A model generated the notes under the pieces. The model did not search any database and was not told the DNA's origin. It was given only the letters and a program-made list of their open reading frames with translations. Position numbers and translations under genes: made by a program. A stretch of DNA of 45,732 nt from Pseudomonadota bacterium (GTDB lineage: Bacteria > Pseudomonadota > Alphaproteobacteria > Sphingomonadales > Sphingomonadaceae): positions 1 to 45,732 of the forward strand of contig JAEXAY010000058.1 in NCBI GenBank assembly GCA_023457895.1, read 5' to 3'. Positions 15,558-24,262 of the stretch are shown here, one piece after another (the first letter of the stretch is position 1; each line of letters starts with the position of its first letter).

Positions 15558-17940
15558 GACGAAACCGCCCATCAAGCTCGAACGGGATGCGTCGCAATAT
15601 CTGCCCTATGCGCGCCATGTGAATGACCACATGGTTGCGCTCGATGATGGCGAGTTCATGGCGGTTTTCGCACTCGACGGCATAGCGTTCGAGACGGCTG
15701 ATATAGCGACCATCAATGATTGGCATGAGAAGCTGAACGGCGCCTGGCGCACGATCGCGCATGAGCGGGTCGCGGTCTATCTGCACACTGTCAGACGGAT
15801 AGAGCGCGGCTATCTCGACGGTGATTTCCGGTCGGGCTTCGCCCGCGAGCTGGACGCAGCCTATAAGGCCCGCGTCCTGTCGAAACGGATGTTCGTCAAC
15901 GAACATTTCCTGACAGTGATCTATCGGCCCGCGATCGGCGCAGCGGACAAGGCCGCGCATTCGATCTTCTCGATGTTCAACAAGGCGACCGCGGACGAGG
16001 CGGAAGATGACATAATCGAGGCTTTCACCGATATTCTGCGGGATACGGAAAAGCTCATGGGCCGGGTCAATCCCCGCCTTCTTCGCACTTATGAGCATAA
16101 CGGGCTGCAATTCAGCGAACCGCTCGAATTGATGCAGCGGATCATGACAGCGGACCGCCGCCGCGTCCCTCTTGTCCGTGCCCATTTAGGCCGTGCGATT
16201 TACTCCGATCGCGTCATATTCGGCTCGGAAATCTTGGAGATACGCGAGCCGGGTGGTTCGCGCTTCGGTGGAATACTCGCCGTGCGCGAACATGCGGCGC
16301 GCACCTATCCGGGGCAGCTCAATGCGCTGCTCGAATCAAAATTCGAGTTCGTTCTAGGTCAGAGCTTCGCTTTCCTCGGCAAGCAGAACGGCATGGAAAC
16401 GGCGCGCCGGAAACGGGCGCAGCTCAGCGCCACCGACGATGTGGCCTATTCGCAAGCGGAACATTTGGACGAGGCGATGGATGATCTGCAATCCAATCGT
16501 TTCGTCCTGGGCGAGCATCATCTGGCGCTGACGGTGTTCGGAGAGACGCCGAAGATCCTTGCGGAGAATATGTCGGTCGCGCGCGCTGCGCTTTCGGAAA
16601 GCGGGATTGTTGCGGCGCGTGAGGATCTGGCTCTGGAAGCGGCTTACTGGTCGCAGCTTCCCGGCAATTTCACATGGCGCACTCGGCCCGCTGCGCTCAC
16701 CTCGCGCAATTTCGCGGCGCTGGCGCCGGTCCATACCTATCCGGTGGGACAGCGCGAAGGGAATCATTGGGGCGACGCGATCGCGCTCCTAAAGACGACC
16801 GCAAATTCGCCCTATTTCTTCAATTTTCACTCTGCCGATGTGGGGCATACCCTCATTCTAGGCCCCACTGGCGGGGGCAAGACCGTGATCCAGAATTTCC
16901 TGTTGTCGCAGGCGGAAAAGACCGGCGCGCGCATGGTCTTTATCGACAAGGACCGCGGCGCAGAAATCTTCGTGCGCGCGTGCGGCGGAACCTATCTCAC
17001 GCTCAGGAATGGCGAGCCATCAGGCTTCGCGCCGTTCAAGGCGCTCGACGCCTCGCCTGCGAACAGGGATTTTCTGTCCGCTTTCCTGCGCCAGTTGGTC
17101 ACGCCGGACAAGGGCGAGCTGGGACCGCAAGAACTGTATCAGCTCAACCAGGCGCTAGAGGCGGTCTATCGTCTGCCGCTCGAACGGCGCTCACTGTCGG
17201 CCGTGCGCTCGCAACTCGATCAAACGAGCCTCGACGGCATTGGCGCGCGGCTCGAACGCTGGACACGCGGCAAGGAGCTTGGGTGGGTTTTCGACAATGA
17301 TGCCGACACGCTGAAGCTCGATGCCCGTCTCATGGGCTTCGATATGACTGATTTCCTCGACAACGATGCGATCAGGCCGCCGCTGATGGGCTACATCTTC
17401 CATCGCATAGACGATGTGATCGACGGCAATCCGGTCATCATCGACGTTGATGAAGTCTGGAAGCCGCTGCGCGATCCCTTGTTTCGCGGCTTCGCGCAAG
17501 ACGGGCTAAAAACCTATCGCAAGCAAAATGTCCTGATGATGATGGGGACGCAATCGCCTGCGGATACGCTGAAGTCGGACATTGCCGAAACCATTATCGA
17601 GCAATGCCCGACGAAAATCCTGCTGCCCAATCCGAACGCGCAGGCGCGGGACTATATCGACGGGCTTAACCTGACCGAAGCCGAGTTCCGGCTTATCAAA
17701 ATCGACCTGTCCCCGGAAAGCCGCCGATTTTTGGTGAAGCAGGGGCATGACTCCGTGGTCGTGGAATTGGACCTGAACGGCCTCGACGATGAATTGGCGG
17801 TCCTGTCTGGCCGCTCAAGCACGGTTGCCCTGCTCGACGATCTGCGGGCGGAGCTGGGCGACGATCCCGAAGCATGGATGCCTGAGTTCAAGCGCCGGTG
17901 GCGTTCGGTCGGGCGCGGCGATTGGAGGAGCGAAGGATGA
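15544..17940 (+). CDS. virB4: type IV secretion ATPase VirB4
   Basis: 798 residues (TTG 15544; GTG 15550 is an alternative). Walker A GPTGGGKT near residues 440-447, Walker B-like VIIDVDEVWKPL near 631, and a conserved MMGTQSPADTLKSD segment after it. The N-terminal half (HVNDHMVALDDGEFMAVFALDG ... EHFLTVIYRP) is the VirB4 CagE/TrbE/VirB domain. It is the cytoplasmic/inner-membrane ATPase powering pilus assembly and substrate transfer. Length is typical of the family. Stop overlaps the virB5 start. Confidence 0.96.
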   Translation: MRVFKTKPPIKLERDASQYLPYARHVNDHMVALDDGEFMAVFALDGIAFETADIATINDWHEKLNGAWRTIAHERVAVYLHTVRRIERGYLDGDFRSGFARELDAAYKARVLSKRMFVNEHFLTVIYRPAIGAADKAAHSIFSMFNKATADEAEDDIIEAFTDILRDTEKLMGRVNPRLLRTYEHNGLQFSEPLELMQRIMTADRRRVPLVRAHLGRAIYSDRVIFGSEILEIREPGGSRFGGILAVREHAARTYPGQLNALLESKFEFVLGQSFAFLGKQNGMETARRKRAQLSATDDVAYSQAEHLDEAMDDLQSNRFVLGEHHLALTVFGETPKILAENMSVARAALSESGIVAAREDLALEAAYWSQLPGNFTWRTRPAALTSRNFAALAPVHTYPVGQREGNHWGDAIALLKTTANSPYFFNFHSADVGHTLILGPTGGGKTVIQNFLLSQAEKTGARMVFIDKDRGAEIFVRACGGTYLTLRNGEPSGFAPFKALDASPANRDFLSAFLRQLVTPDKGELGPQELYQLNQALEAVYRLPLERRSLSAVRSQLDQTSLDGIGARLERWTRGKELGWVFDNDADTLKLDARLMGFDMTDFLDNDAIRPPLMGYIFHRIDDVIDGNPVIIDVDEVWKPLRDPLFRGFAQDGLKTYRKQNVLMMMGTQSPADTLKSDIAETIIEQCPTKILLPNPNAQARDYIDGLNLTEAEFRLIKIDLSPESRRFLVKQGHDSVVVELDLNGLDDELAVLSGRSSTVALLDDLRAELGDDPEAWMPEFKRRWRSVGRGDWRSEG

Positions 17941-18650
17941 TGAAAAGACAATTGATCGGCGCAGCTATGGCGGTTTCGGCCGTCATGGGCGTAGCGGCAC
18001 CGGCGCAGGCGCAAGTGGCGGTGATCGACGCGAGGGCCGTCGCGCAGGCGCTTCAAACCGCGCGCAACACCCTGTCGCAATTGCAGGAAGCGCAGCGGCT
18101 TTATCAGGCGATGAACAGCCTCTCGAATATTCGCAGCGTCGCCAATGTTCTCGATCAGCCGATTTTGCGCGACGCGCTGCCTGATGGCATGAACAGTTCG
18201 CTCGATCTGCTGTCGGGCGATCTGCGCGACCTGGGCGCTATCGGATCGCGCGCAGAGTCGATCCTGTCCAACGGCAATTATTCGCTATCGGGCCTCGATC
18301 AGAGCTTGGGCGATGCTCAGGGCATCCTCAATGTCTCGACCAGGGCGGCCGCGCGCGATCAGGCATATTCCGAAAGGATGCTGGAAGCGACACAGGCCAC
18401 TGGCGAGGGCCTGAACCAGTTGAGCGATGGCCTCGCCCGCGCCACCACATTGCGCGAGGCGACGGACATTGGCGCGCGTGCCGCGATTGAAAACACAGCC
18501 GTCAACAACCGCATGTTGCAGATGATGGCGGCGGACCGCGCCCGCGCGGCGCAAGGTTCGCTGCGATCGGCGTCGGATTATGCGGAAACCCAGCGGCGCA
18601 ATGTCGCGAACAGGGAAGCCAATCGTCGGCCGACATATCAGGGACAATGA
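17937..18650 (+). CDS. virB5: type IV secretion protein VirB5
   Basis: 237 residues. Signal peptide (MMKRQLIGAAMAVSAVMGVAAPAQAQ), then a long helical body: ALQTARNTLSQLQEAQRLYQAMNSLSN ... ARDQAYSERMLEATQATGEGLNQLSDGLARATTLREATDIGARAAIENTAVNNRMLQMMA. This matches the VirB5/TrbJ helical-bundle minor pilin at the pilus tip. The gene position between virB4 and eexN/virB6 agrees. ATG overlaps the virB4 stop; GGAGG-type ribosome site upstream. Confidence 0.88.
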   Translation: MMKRQLIGAAMAVSAVMGVAAPAQAQVAVIDARAVAQALQTARNTLSQLQEAQRLYQAMNSLSNIRSVANVLDQPILRDALPDGMNSSLDLLSGDLRDLGAIGSRAESILSNGNYSLSGLDQSLGDAQGILNVSTRAAARDQAYSERMLEATQATGEGLNQLSDGLARATTLREATDIGARAAIENTAVNNRMLQMMAADRARAAQGSLRSASDYAETQRRNVANREANRRPTYQGQ

Positions 18651-18664
18651 AGGGATCAGGCAAC

Positions 18665-18928
18665 ATGAAGGTGACATACGCTGGCGCGGCGATCCTGGCC
18701 TTGCTGGCTACCGCCTGCGGTGAAACGCGATCGGTCAAATATTTCAGGGATCATCCCGACGAAGCGCGCGAGGTCAAGATACGCTGCGGGGCGAACGGGA
18801 TGGCCGGGAAGGACTGCGGCAACGCGGTTACGGCCCTTAATGAGCTGCAACGCGAAGAGTTCGAGCGCGCGCGCGAAACCAACCGCCGCAACCGGGAAAA
18901 CAACGTCCGGCCTGTGCTGAAAAACTAG
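18665..18928 (+). CDS. eexN: EexN-family entry-exclusion lipoprotein
   Basis: 87 residues from ATG 18665 (an in-frame ATG at 18647 overlapping virB5 is possible). The lipobox LATAC gives a lipidated Cys near residue 19. The motif VKYFRDHPDEAREVKIRCGANGMAGKDCGNA matches the EexN family (xYFxDHPDE ... C ... C.NA). EexN blocks redundant entry of the same element into a cell that already carries it. Placement between virB5 and virB6 is the usual one in VirB-type conjugation operons. Confidence 0.85.
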   Translation: MKVTYAGAAILALLATACGETRSVKYFRDHPDEAREVKIRCGANGMAGKDCGNAVTALNELQREEFERARETNRRNRENNVRPVLKN

Positions 18929-18938
18929 GACTCCCGCG

Positions 18939-19982
18939 ATGGCGCTCGATCAGATCTATCAGACGTTGGAAGGCCAGATAACCGGGGCGCTGGCGGGCCG
19001 ATATGCGGCGGTGCAGGGCCTTGTCGAAGGCCCTTTGCAGACGGCGATGGCCATCAATCTCGTGATCGTAGGCTTCGCCATCATGCGCGGCGTCACGAAT
19101 GAGCCTTTCGGCAATTACCTCTCGACGTGGCTCAAAGCCTATCTCGTCATCATTGCCGCCACGTCCAGTCTAGCGCCCGCCATAGCCTCGGCCGCGCAAT
19201 CGCTGCCGGACCAGCTCGCGACCGCCTTGGGCGGCAACATGGCGGCCTCCTTCGATACATTCATGGCCAATGCGATCAATCCGGCGCAGGCCATCCATGA
19301 CAATATGGAGCCGTGGACGATCGACATTTGGCTCACCGAATACACGATTCCCAACCCGATCACGCTGATCTTCCTGCTGCTGATGATCGTGGTGGCCTAT
19401 ATTATCGCGGTCATCGCAATGACGATGGTGCTGTTCGTCAAATTCGGCCTGTTTGTAACGATCGCAGTCATGCCGATCTTCGTAGGCGCTTTGATCTTCC
19501 CGTCATCGTCGGGACTGTTCTTTAGCTGGCTCGGCGCGATCCTGAATTACGCGGTGCAAACCGCGGCGATCACGCTGGTTCTCGTCTTTGTCGTGTCGAT
19601 CGTCGGCGCCATTCCGGGTCAGGTGGGCCTGGGTGGCGGTGCTAACGAGGCGACGACATTGCTCGCCGTCGAAGCGATGGTTCTGCAAATCTGCGCCGTG
19701 CTGGTCGGCGGGTTCCTCATACTGCAAGCGCAATCCATTGGATCGTTCGCCGGCGGCGGCGGTGCTTCCGGGGGCGGGCTGCTCTCCGCCCTCTATCCCA
19801 CCACGCTTCAGCGCCGTTTTGCCAGCGCGGGCTTCGGCATGGGGCCAGCGATCCGGCGCGCGCGCCGTGGTGCGGGCGCAATGGGCAGGGGCTTGGCGGT
19901 TGCGCGGGAGAGGCGCTGGGCCGCCGTTGGCGGTGGCCGCACCTCTCTGGCGGGCGCGTCGTCGGGCGCGGGCAGAAAATAG
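18939..19982 (+). CDS. virB6: type IV secretion channel protein VirB6
   Basis: 347 residues with at least five hydrophobic helices (about 30-55, 65-85, 140-175, 180-200 and 205-270) and a basic C-terminal tail rich in Arg and Ala. This is the VirB6/TrbL polytopic inner-membrane channel component. The N-terminal segment (MALDQIYQTLEGQITGAL ... INLVIVGFAIMRGV) is typical. The tail (RRARRGAGAMGRGLAVARERRW) is presumably cytoplasmic. Confidence 0.9.
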   Translation: MALDQIYQTLEGQITGALAGRYAAVQGLVEGPLQTAMAINLVIVGFAIMRGVTNEPFGNYLSTWLKAYLVIIAATSSLAPAIASAAQSLPDQLATALGGNMAASFDTFMANAINPAQAIHDNMEPWTIDIWLTEYTIPNPITLIFLLLMIVVAYIIAVIAMTMVLFVKFGLFVTIAVMPIFVGALIFPSSSGLFFSWLGAILNYAVQTAAITLVLVFVVSIVGAIPGQVGLGGGANEATTLLAVEAMVLQICAVLVGGFLILQAQSIGSFAGGGGASGGGLLSALYPTTLQRRFASAGFGMGPAIRRARRGAGAMGRGLAVARERRWAAVGGGRTSLAGASSGAGRK

Positions 19983-19991
19983 GAGACGGAT

Positions 19992-20387
19992 ATGGATCGA
20001 AGCATAAGCGGCGGGTTCCGCTTCCGCCGATGGGGGAGGCTTCTCGCTGGAACAATGAGTATGGCGCTTGTTGCCGGATGCGCGACCAACGGCCGCGAAG
20101 CGCGCTTACCGCCCGATCAATGCAGCCGTTCCAAAGCCCGTCCCGCCAATCCGAACGGGTCGATGCTGGCGCCGCCTGTGGCGGTCCAGACCGCGCCAGC
20201 GGACAATGCCGGAGGCAATGACGTGATGATCTTCGGGAATGACGCCGATCCCGCGCCTGCGCGATCTGCGCCGGAACCTGCTGGCGAGGATCTAGGGCGT
20301 CCCATGAGTGCCGCGCCCGGAATGACCGGCATGACGAATAGCCTGGCGCTGCGCGGCCATCGACAAGCGCGTTTCGGGAGCTGCTGA
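19992..20387 (+). CDS. T4SS lipoprotein (VirB7 position)
   Basis: 131 residues with a basic N-terminus, a hydrophobic stretch and the lipobox LVAGC (Cys near residue 31). The rest is low-complexity, Pro/Ala-rich, with NGSMLAPPVAVQ. It is longer than VirB7 proteins of the Agrobacterium type and I do not recognise a family, but the site between virB6 and virB8 and the lipid anchor suggest the VirB7 role: an outer-membrane lipoprotein stabilising VirB9 in the core complex. Ends two bases before virB8. Confidence 0.62.
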   Translation: MDRSISGGFRFRRWGRLLAGTMSMALVAGCATNGREARLPPDQCSRSKARPANPNGSMLAPPVAVQTAPADNAGGNDVMIFGNDADPAPARSAPEPAGEDLGRPMSAAPGMTGMTNSLALRGHRQARFGSC

Positions 20388-20389
20388 CA

Positions 20390-21079
20390 ATGGCAATGGG
20401 CGTAAAGAGCAAAGGTGATCTCGACCGCTATTTCGATGAAGCGAAAAGCTGGGACCATGATCGGGCGCGCGAGGCGGCGCGGCAAAAGAAAATCGCCTAT
20501 GGCGTGGGGGCCGGGGGCGTCCTGTTCGGTCTGGCCATGCTGGGCTGGCATATCGCCGCCCCGCTGCGATCGGTGGAACCCTATGTAGTTCGCGTCGATC
20601 GCCAGACCGGGGCCGTCGACGTTCTGACGCGCCTCACCAACACGCGCAACATCACGGTCGACGAGTCCGTCAACAAGTTCTTTCTTTCCGAATATGTGCG
20701 GGCGCGAGAGGGATGGAACGCCGCGGCCGCCAATGAGACGATGCGGCGCGTTCTCTCGCTGTCGGTCCCGCAAGAACAGGAAAAATTCGCGGTCCAGCGG
20801 CGGCCGCAAAATCCGAATAGTCCGGCTGCGACCTATCAGAGCGGCGAAATCGTCTCGGCGGCGGTCAGGAACATCACATTCATCAATCCGCGCGTCGCAC
20901 AGGTGCGGTTCGCGCGGACCGTAATGCGTCCCGGCAATGCACCGGATGATGTGAGCCACTGGATCGCCACGATCAATTTCAAATATGTCGACAAGCCGAC
21001 GACTGAGGCCGGAAGGCTCGACAACCCGCTCGGCTTTCAGGTGGTCAGCTATAGAGCGGACCCGGAGATTGCATCGTGA
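20390..21079 (+). CDS. virB8: type IV secretion protein VirB8
   Basis: 229 residues: a short cytoplasmic N-terminus, one membrane helix (about 37-60, GVGAGGVLFGLAMLGWHIAA), and a periplasmic VirB8 domain with VEPYVVRVDRQTGAV, YVRAREGWNAAAA and ATINFKYVDKP. It is a bitopic inner-membrane scaffold that nucleates the T4SS. GTGA overlap with virB9. Confidence 0.93.
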   Translation: MAMGVKSKGDLDRYFDEAKSWDHDRAREAARQKKIAYGVGAGGVLFGLAMLGWHIAAPLRSVEPYVVRVDRQTGAVDVLTRLTNTRNITVDESVNKFFLSEYVRAREGWNAAAANETMRRVLSLSVPQEQEKFAVQRRPQNPNSPAATYQSGEIVSAAVRNITFINPRVAQVRFARTVMRPGNAPDDVSHWIATINFKYVDKPTTEAGRLDNPLGFQVVSYRADPEIAS

Positions 21080-21945
21080 CGGCGCGGGCGAACTGGATGC
21101 GCTGCGCGGCCGCGCTCTCGGTGCTGCTGGCTGCTCCTGCGATGGCGGAGGACGTGCCTGCACGGGGGGTGCATGACAGCCGCATTCGCGTGGTCGACTA
21201 TAATCCCGATCAAGTCGTTCGGATCAACGGCGTGTTCCGCGCTGCCTCTCAAATCGTTTTCGGGGAAGGGGAGACGATCACGACCGTTGCCCTTGGCGAT
21301 ACCGTGTCTTGGGAAGTGGCCCCGGCTGAAAATTCGCTGTTCATCAAGCCGCGCGAGTCTGCGCCGCCCACCAATCTACTCGTCGTAACGAGGCGCGGCG
21401 GGGTGACGCGAAGCTACACCTTTGCGCTCTCGGCGCGGACCGGGAGTATCGGTCATGGCACCGACGCGCAATTCGTGGTCCGCTTCCGCTATCCGGCAGA
21501 GGAAGCGGCCGCTGCACAGGCCGCGCGTCTGCGCGAGCTGCAAGCGCAGGCGCTTTTGGTGGAAGCCGGAGGCGTTCGCATCGCGCTCGATGCGGCGGCG
21601 GCGCAAGGGCCGCGCAATCTCGATTATGTTCTTGCCGGTTCGTCAGACGTAGCGCCTGCGGAAGTGACCGACAACGGCCAATTCACGATCATGCGCTTTC
21701 CGCGCAATCAGCCTATCCCTGCGATCTTCACGGTCTTGCCCGATGGATCGGAAGCGGTCGTTCCCTATGACGTTCGCGGCGAATTTGTCGTGATCCACCA
21801 GGTTTCACGCCAATTCCGGCTGCGGCGCGGGCAATTGCTGGTTTGCATCTGGAACAACACCTTCGACCGCTACGGCCCCGATAACAGCAGCGGCACCGCG
21901 TCCAGTGAGGTCGAACGGCAAATCGACGTGGGAGGCCCGCAATGA
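21076..21945 (+). CDS. virB9: type IV secretion protein VirB9
   Basis: 289 residues, GTG start, signal peptide ending PAMAED. The N-terminal part has DSRIRVVDYNPDQVVRINGVF and TVALGDTVSWEVAP ... LFIKPRE; the C-terminal domain ends YDVRGEFVVIHQVSRQFRLRRGQLLVCIWN, all typical of VirB9/CagX. It is a core-complex component spanning periplasm and outer membrane. A helical insert (YPAEEAAAAQAARLRELQAQALL) separates the domains. ATGA overlap with virB10. Confidence 0.94.
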   Translation: MTARANWMRCAAALSVLLAAPAMAEDVPARGVHDSRIRVVDYNPDQVVRINGVFRAASQIVFGEGETITTVALGDTVSWEVAPAENSLFIKPRESAPPTNLLVVTRRGGVTRSYTFALSARTGSIGHGTDAQFVVRFRYPAEEAAAAQAARLRELQAQALLVEAGGVRIALDAAAAQGPRNLDYVLAGSSDVAPAEVTDNGQFTIMRFPRNQPIPAIFTVLPDGSEAVVPYDVRGEFVVIHQVSRQFRLRRGQLLVCIWNNTFDRYGPDNSSGTASSEVERQIDVGGPQ

Positions 21946-23255
21946 GCGAGAATGAAAACAGGGCGGGCGCGTCCGATCACGCGAGCGCGCCGGTCTATGA
22001 CAATACCGATGTGCCGGATGATGTGCTGAAGGACGCCAATCGCACGACTCCGGAAGTGGATCGGGGCGCGTTCAATCCGCGTGGACGGCTGAGTGCGATG
22101 GGCAAGGCAGGCAAGGGGGCGATGCTCCTCGGCGCGTGCTTCGTCGGCTTCGTCGTCTATTCGATGGCCGCGCAAAGCGACAAGTCATCGACGGGGCCTG
22201 ATGAATCGACCTTCAGGCTCGATGATGCCTCCGCCGAACGCTCCGCGCGCCAGGCCGCGCAAGTCGTCGTGCAACAGGACACGCGCAATCCCTATGCGCT
22301 GCAACAGGTCGGGACCGATCCTTTCGGCAATCCGATCATGTCGGAAGGCGGTCAGGATCTATCGCAGGGCGGGCAGGTTCCCGCAATCGGGCCTGAAGGC
22401 CAGAACGCGGCCGCGCAGCGCATCGAACAGGAACGGCAAGCGCGGCTTGCGGCACAACAGCGCGAACAGGCGAGACAGGATGCGATGCGCCGCGCGCCGC
22501 TGATGGCGGTATCTCCCCAAGGTTTCGGATCGTTCGGGGGGCAGGAACGGTCATCGGGAGAGCCATTCAGCAATCTCAATATCGGCGGCGCTGCGGGTGC
22601 AGGCGATGCCGCTGGCGCGCCTGCTGGCGGGGCCAATGCAATCGAACAACGGCTCAACGGCATGTCGATCCAGACCGTTTCCGCCTCGCGGCTTGGAAAC
22701 CGCAATTTCCTCGTCACGGCGGGATCGCAAATCCCTTGTGTCTTGCAGACCGCGATGGACTCGACGCAACCCGGCCTGACGAGCTGCGTCATCCCTCACG
22801 ATGTATGGTCCGCCAATGGCAATGTGATCCTGATGGAGAAGGGCACGCGCGTTCTTGGCGAATATGCGGGCGGCTTCTCGCAAGGGGAAAATCGCATCTT
22901 CGTTCTGTGGAACCGGGCCATCACGCCAGCGGGGATTTCTGTCAGTCTCGGCTCGCCAGCGGCCGATCAATTGGGCCGTGCGGGTATGGGCGGCCGCGTC
23001 GACACATTCTTTTGGCAACGCTTCGGTGGCGCGTTGCTGCTGTCGATCGTCGGGGACGCCGGCGATGCTATCAGCAACCGCGTTTCCGGCCTCGATCAGA
23101 CGATGGAAACGCCGAATACGGCCGCGGCCGTCGCGGCGCAGGATTCCCAACGGATACGCCCGCGCCTGACCGCACCGCAAGGCCGGGAAATGACCATCAT
23201 GGTCGCCCGCGATGTGGATTTCAGCCAGGTCTATTCGCTGAGGCTGCGCCGGTGA
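21942..23255 (+). CDS. virB10: type IV secretion protein VirB10
   Basis: 437 residues: a cytoplasmic N-terminus, one membrane helix (about residues 60-80, LLGACFVGFVVYSMA), a Gln/Ala/Arg-rich periplasmic linker, and the VirB10/TrbI beta-barrel domain with ILMEKGTRVLGEY, RIFVLWNRAITPAGISVSLGSPAADQLGRAGMGGRVDTFFWQRFGGALLLSIV. It links the inner-membrane ATPases to the outer-membrane pore. GTGA overlap with virB11. Confidence 0.95.
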   Translation: MSENENRAGASDHASAPVYDNTDVPDDVLKDANRTTPEVDRGAFNPRGRLSAMGKAGKGAMLLGACFVGFVVYSMAAQSDKSSTGPDESTFRLDDASAERSARQAAQVVVQQDTRNPYALQQVGTDPFGNPIMSEGGQDLSQGGQVPAIGPEGQNAAAQRIEQERQARLAAQQREQARQDAMRRAPLMAVSPQGFGSFGGQERSSGEPFSNLNIGGAAGAGDAAGAPAGGANAIEQRLNGMSIQTVSASRLGNRNFLVTAGSQIPCVLQTAMDSTQPGLTSCVIPHDVWSANGNVILMEKGTRVLGEYAGGFSQGENRIFVLWNRAITPAGISVSLGSPAADQLGRAGMGGRVDTFFWQRFGGALLLSIVGDAGDAISNRVSGLDQTMETPNTAAAVAAQDSQRIRPRLTAPQGREMTIMVARDVDFSQVYSLRLRR

Positions 23256-24250
23256 GTTTCGACGCCGCCATTCTCGATCATCATATGGAGCCGTTGCGGC
23301 CGTTCCTCGATGCCGCCGATGTGACGGAACTGGTCATCAACAGGCCGTGCGAAGTCGGGATTGAAGGCCGGGGTGGTTGGTCATGGGAGAAAGAGGACCG
23401 GCTGACGAATGAGTGGCTGGAATCGCTCTCGACCGCGATGGCCAATTATACGCGCCAGACCGTCAATGCCTCGTCTCCGATCTGCTCGACCAGTCTGCCA
23501 TCGGGCGAGCGCGTTCAGATTGTCGCGCCGCCTGCCTGCGATTTGGGCCTCTATTCGATCACGATCCGCAAACCTTCGACCAAGACCTTCGGCCTGGGCG
23601 AGCTGGATGCGGGTGGCCTGTTCGAGCAAACGAAGATCGCGCGCGGCCGCTCGTCGGCCGCCGATGCGGAGCTGATCGCACTCAAGCAAAGGGGAGACTG
23701 GCCCGGTTTCCTTGAGCTGGCGGTGAAGTCGCGCAAGAATATCCTGATTTCCGGTGCGACGGGTTCGGGCAAGACGACGCTCTCCAAGGCGCTGATCCAG
23801 CTCATTCCCGATCAGGAACGGTTGCTGACGATCGAAGATACGAGAGAGCTGATCGTTCCGCACCGCAACGCCGTGCATCTGCTCTACTCGAAGGACGGCC
23901 AAGGCCAGGCCAAGGTTGGCGCCAAGCATCTTCTCGAAGCGAGCCTGCGGATGCGGCCCGATCGCATCCTGTTGCAAGAGCTGCGCGACGGCACGGCCTT
24001 TTTCTATCTCCGCAACGTCAACAGTGGCCACCCCGGTTCGATCACGACCGTTCATGCGGACTCGGCCGCGCTCGCTTTCGAGCAATTGTCGCTGCTGGTG
24101 AAGGAATCCGAAGGCGGCCGCGATCTGGAACGCAAGGACATCCTCGCGCTGCTCCATCTGCTCGTCGACGTGGTTGTCCAGTGCAAGAAGGTCGACGGCC
24201 ATTTCCGCGTGACGGAAATCTATTTCGAGCCGGACACGTCCGGCATGTGA
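23252..24250 (+). CDS. virB11: type IV secretion ATPase VirB11
   Basis: 332 residues from GTG 23252 (overlapping the virB10 stop). Walker A GATGSGKTT at about 168-176, a conserved LTIEDTRELIVP Asp box, LLYSKDGQGQAKV, LRMRPDRILLQELRDGTAFFYLRNVNSGHPGSITTVHAD (Walker B plus His box). It is a hexameric traffic ATPase on the cytoplasmic face that switches between pilus assembly and DNA transfer. Normal family length. Confidence 0.96.
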   Translation: MSFDAAILDHHMEPLRPFLDAADVTELVINRPCEVGIEGRGGWSWEKEDRLTNEWLESLSTAMANYTRQTVNASSPICSTSLPSGERVQIVAPPACDLGLYSITIRKPSTKTFGLGELDAGGLFEQTKIARGRSSAADAELIALKQRGDWPGFLELAVKSRKNILISGATGSGKTTLSKALIQLIPDQERLLTIEDTRELIVPHRNAVHLLYSKDGQGQAKVGAKHLLEASLRMRPDRILLQELRDGTAFFYLRNVNSGHPGSITTVHADSAALAFEQLSLLVKESEGGRDLERKDILALLHLLVDVVVQCKKVDGHFRVTEIYFEPDTSGM

Positions 24251-24262
24251 AGGAAGAGGCGC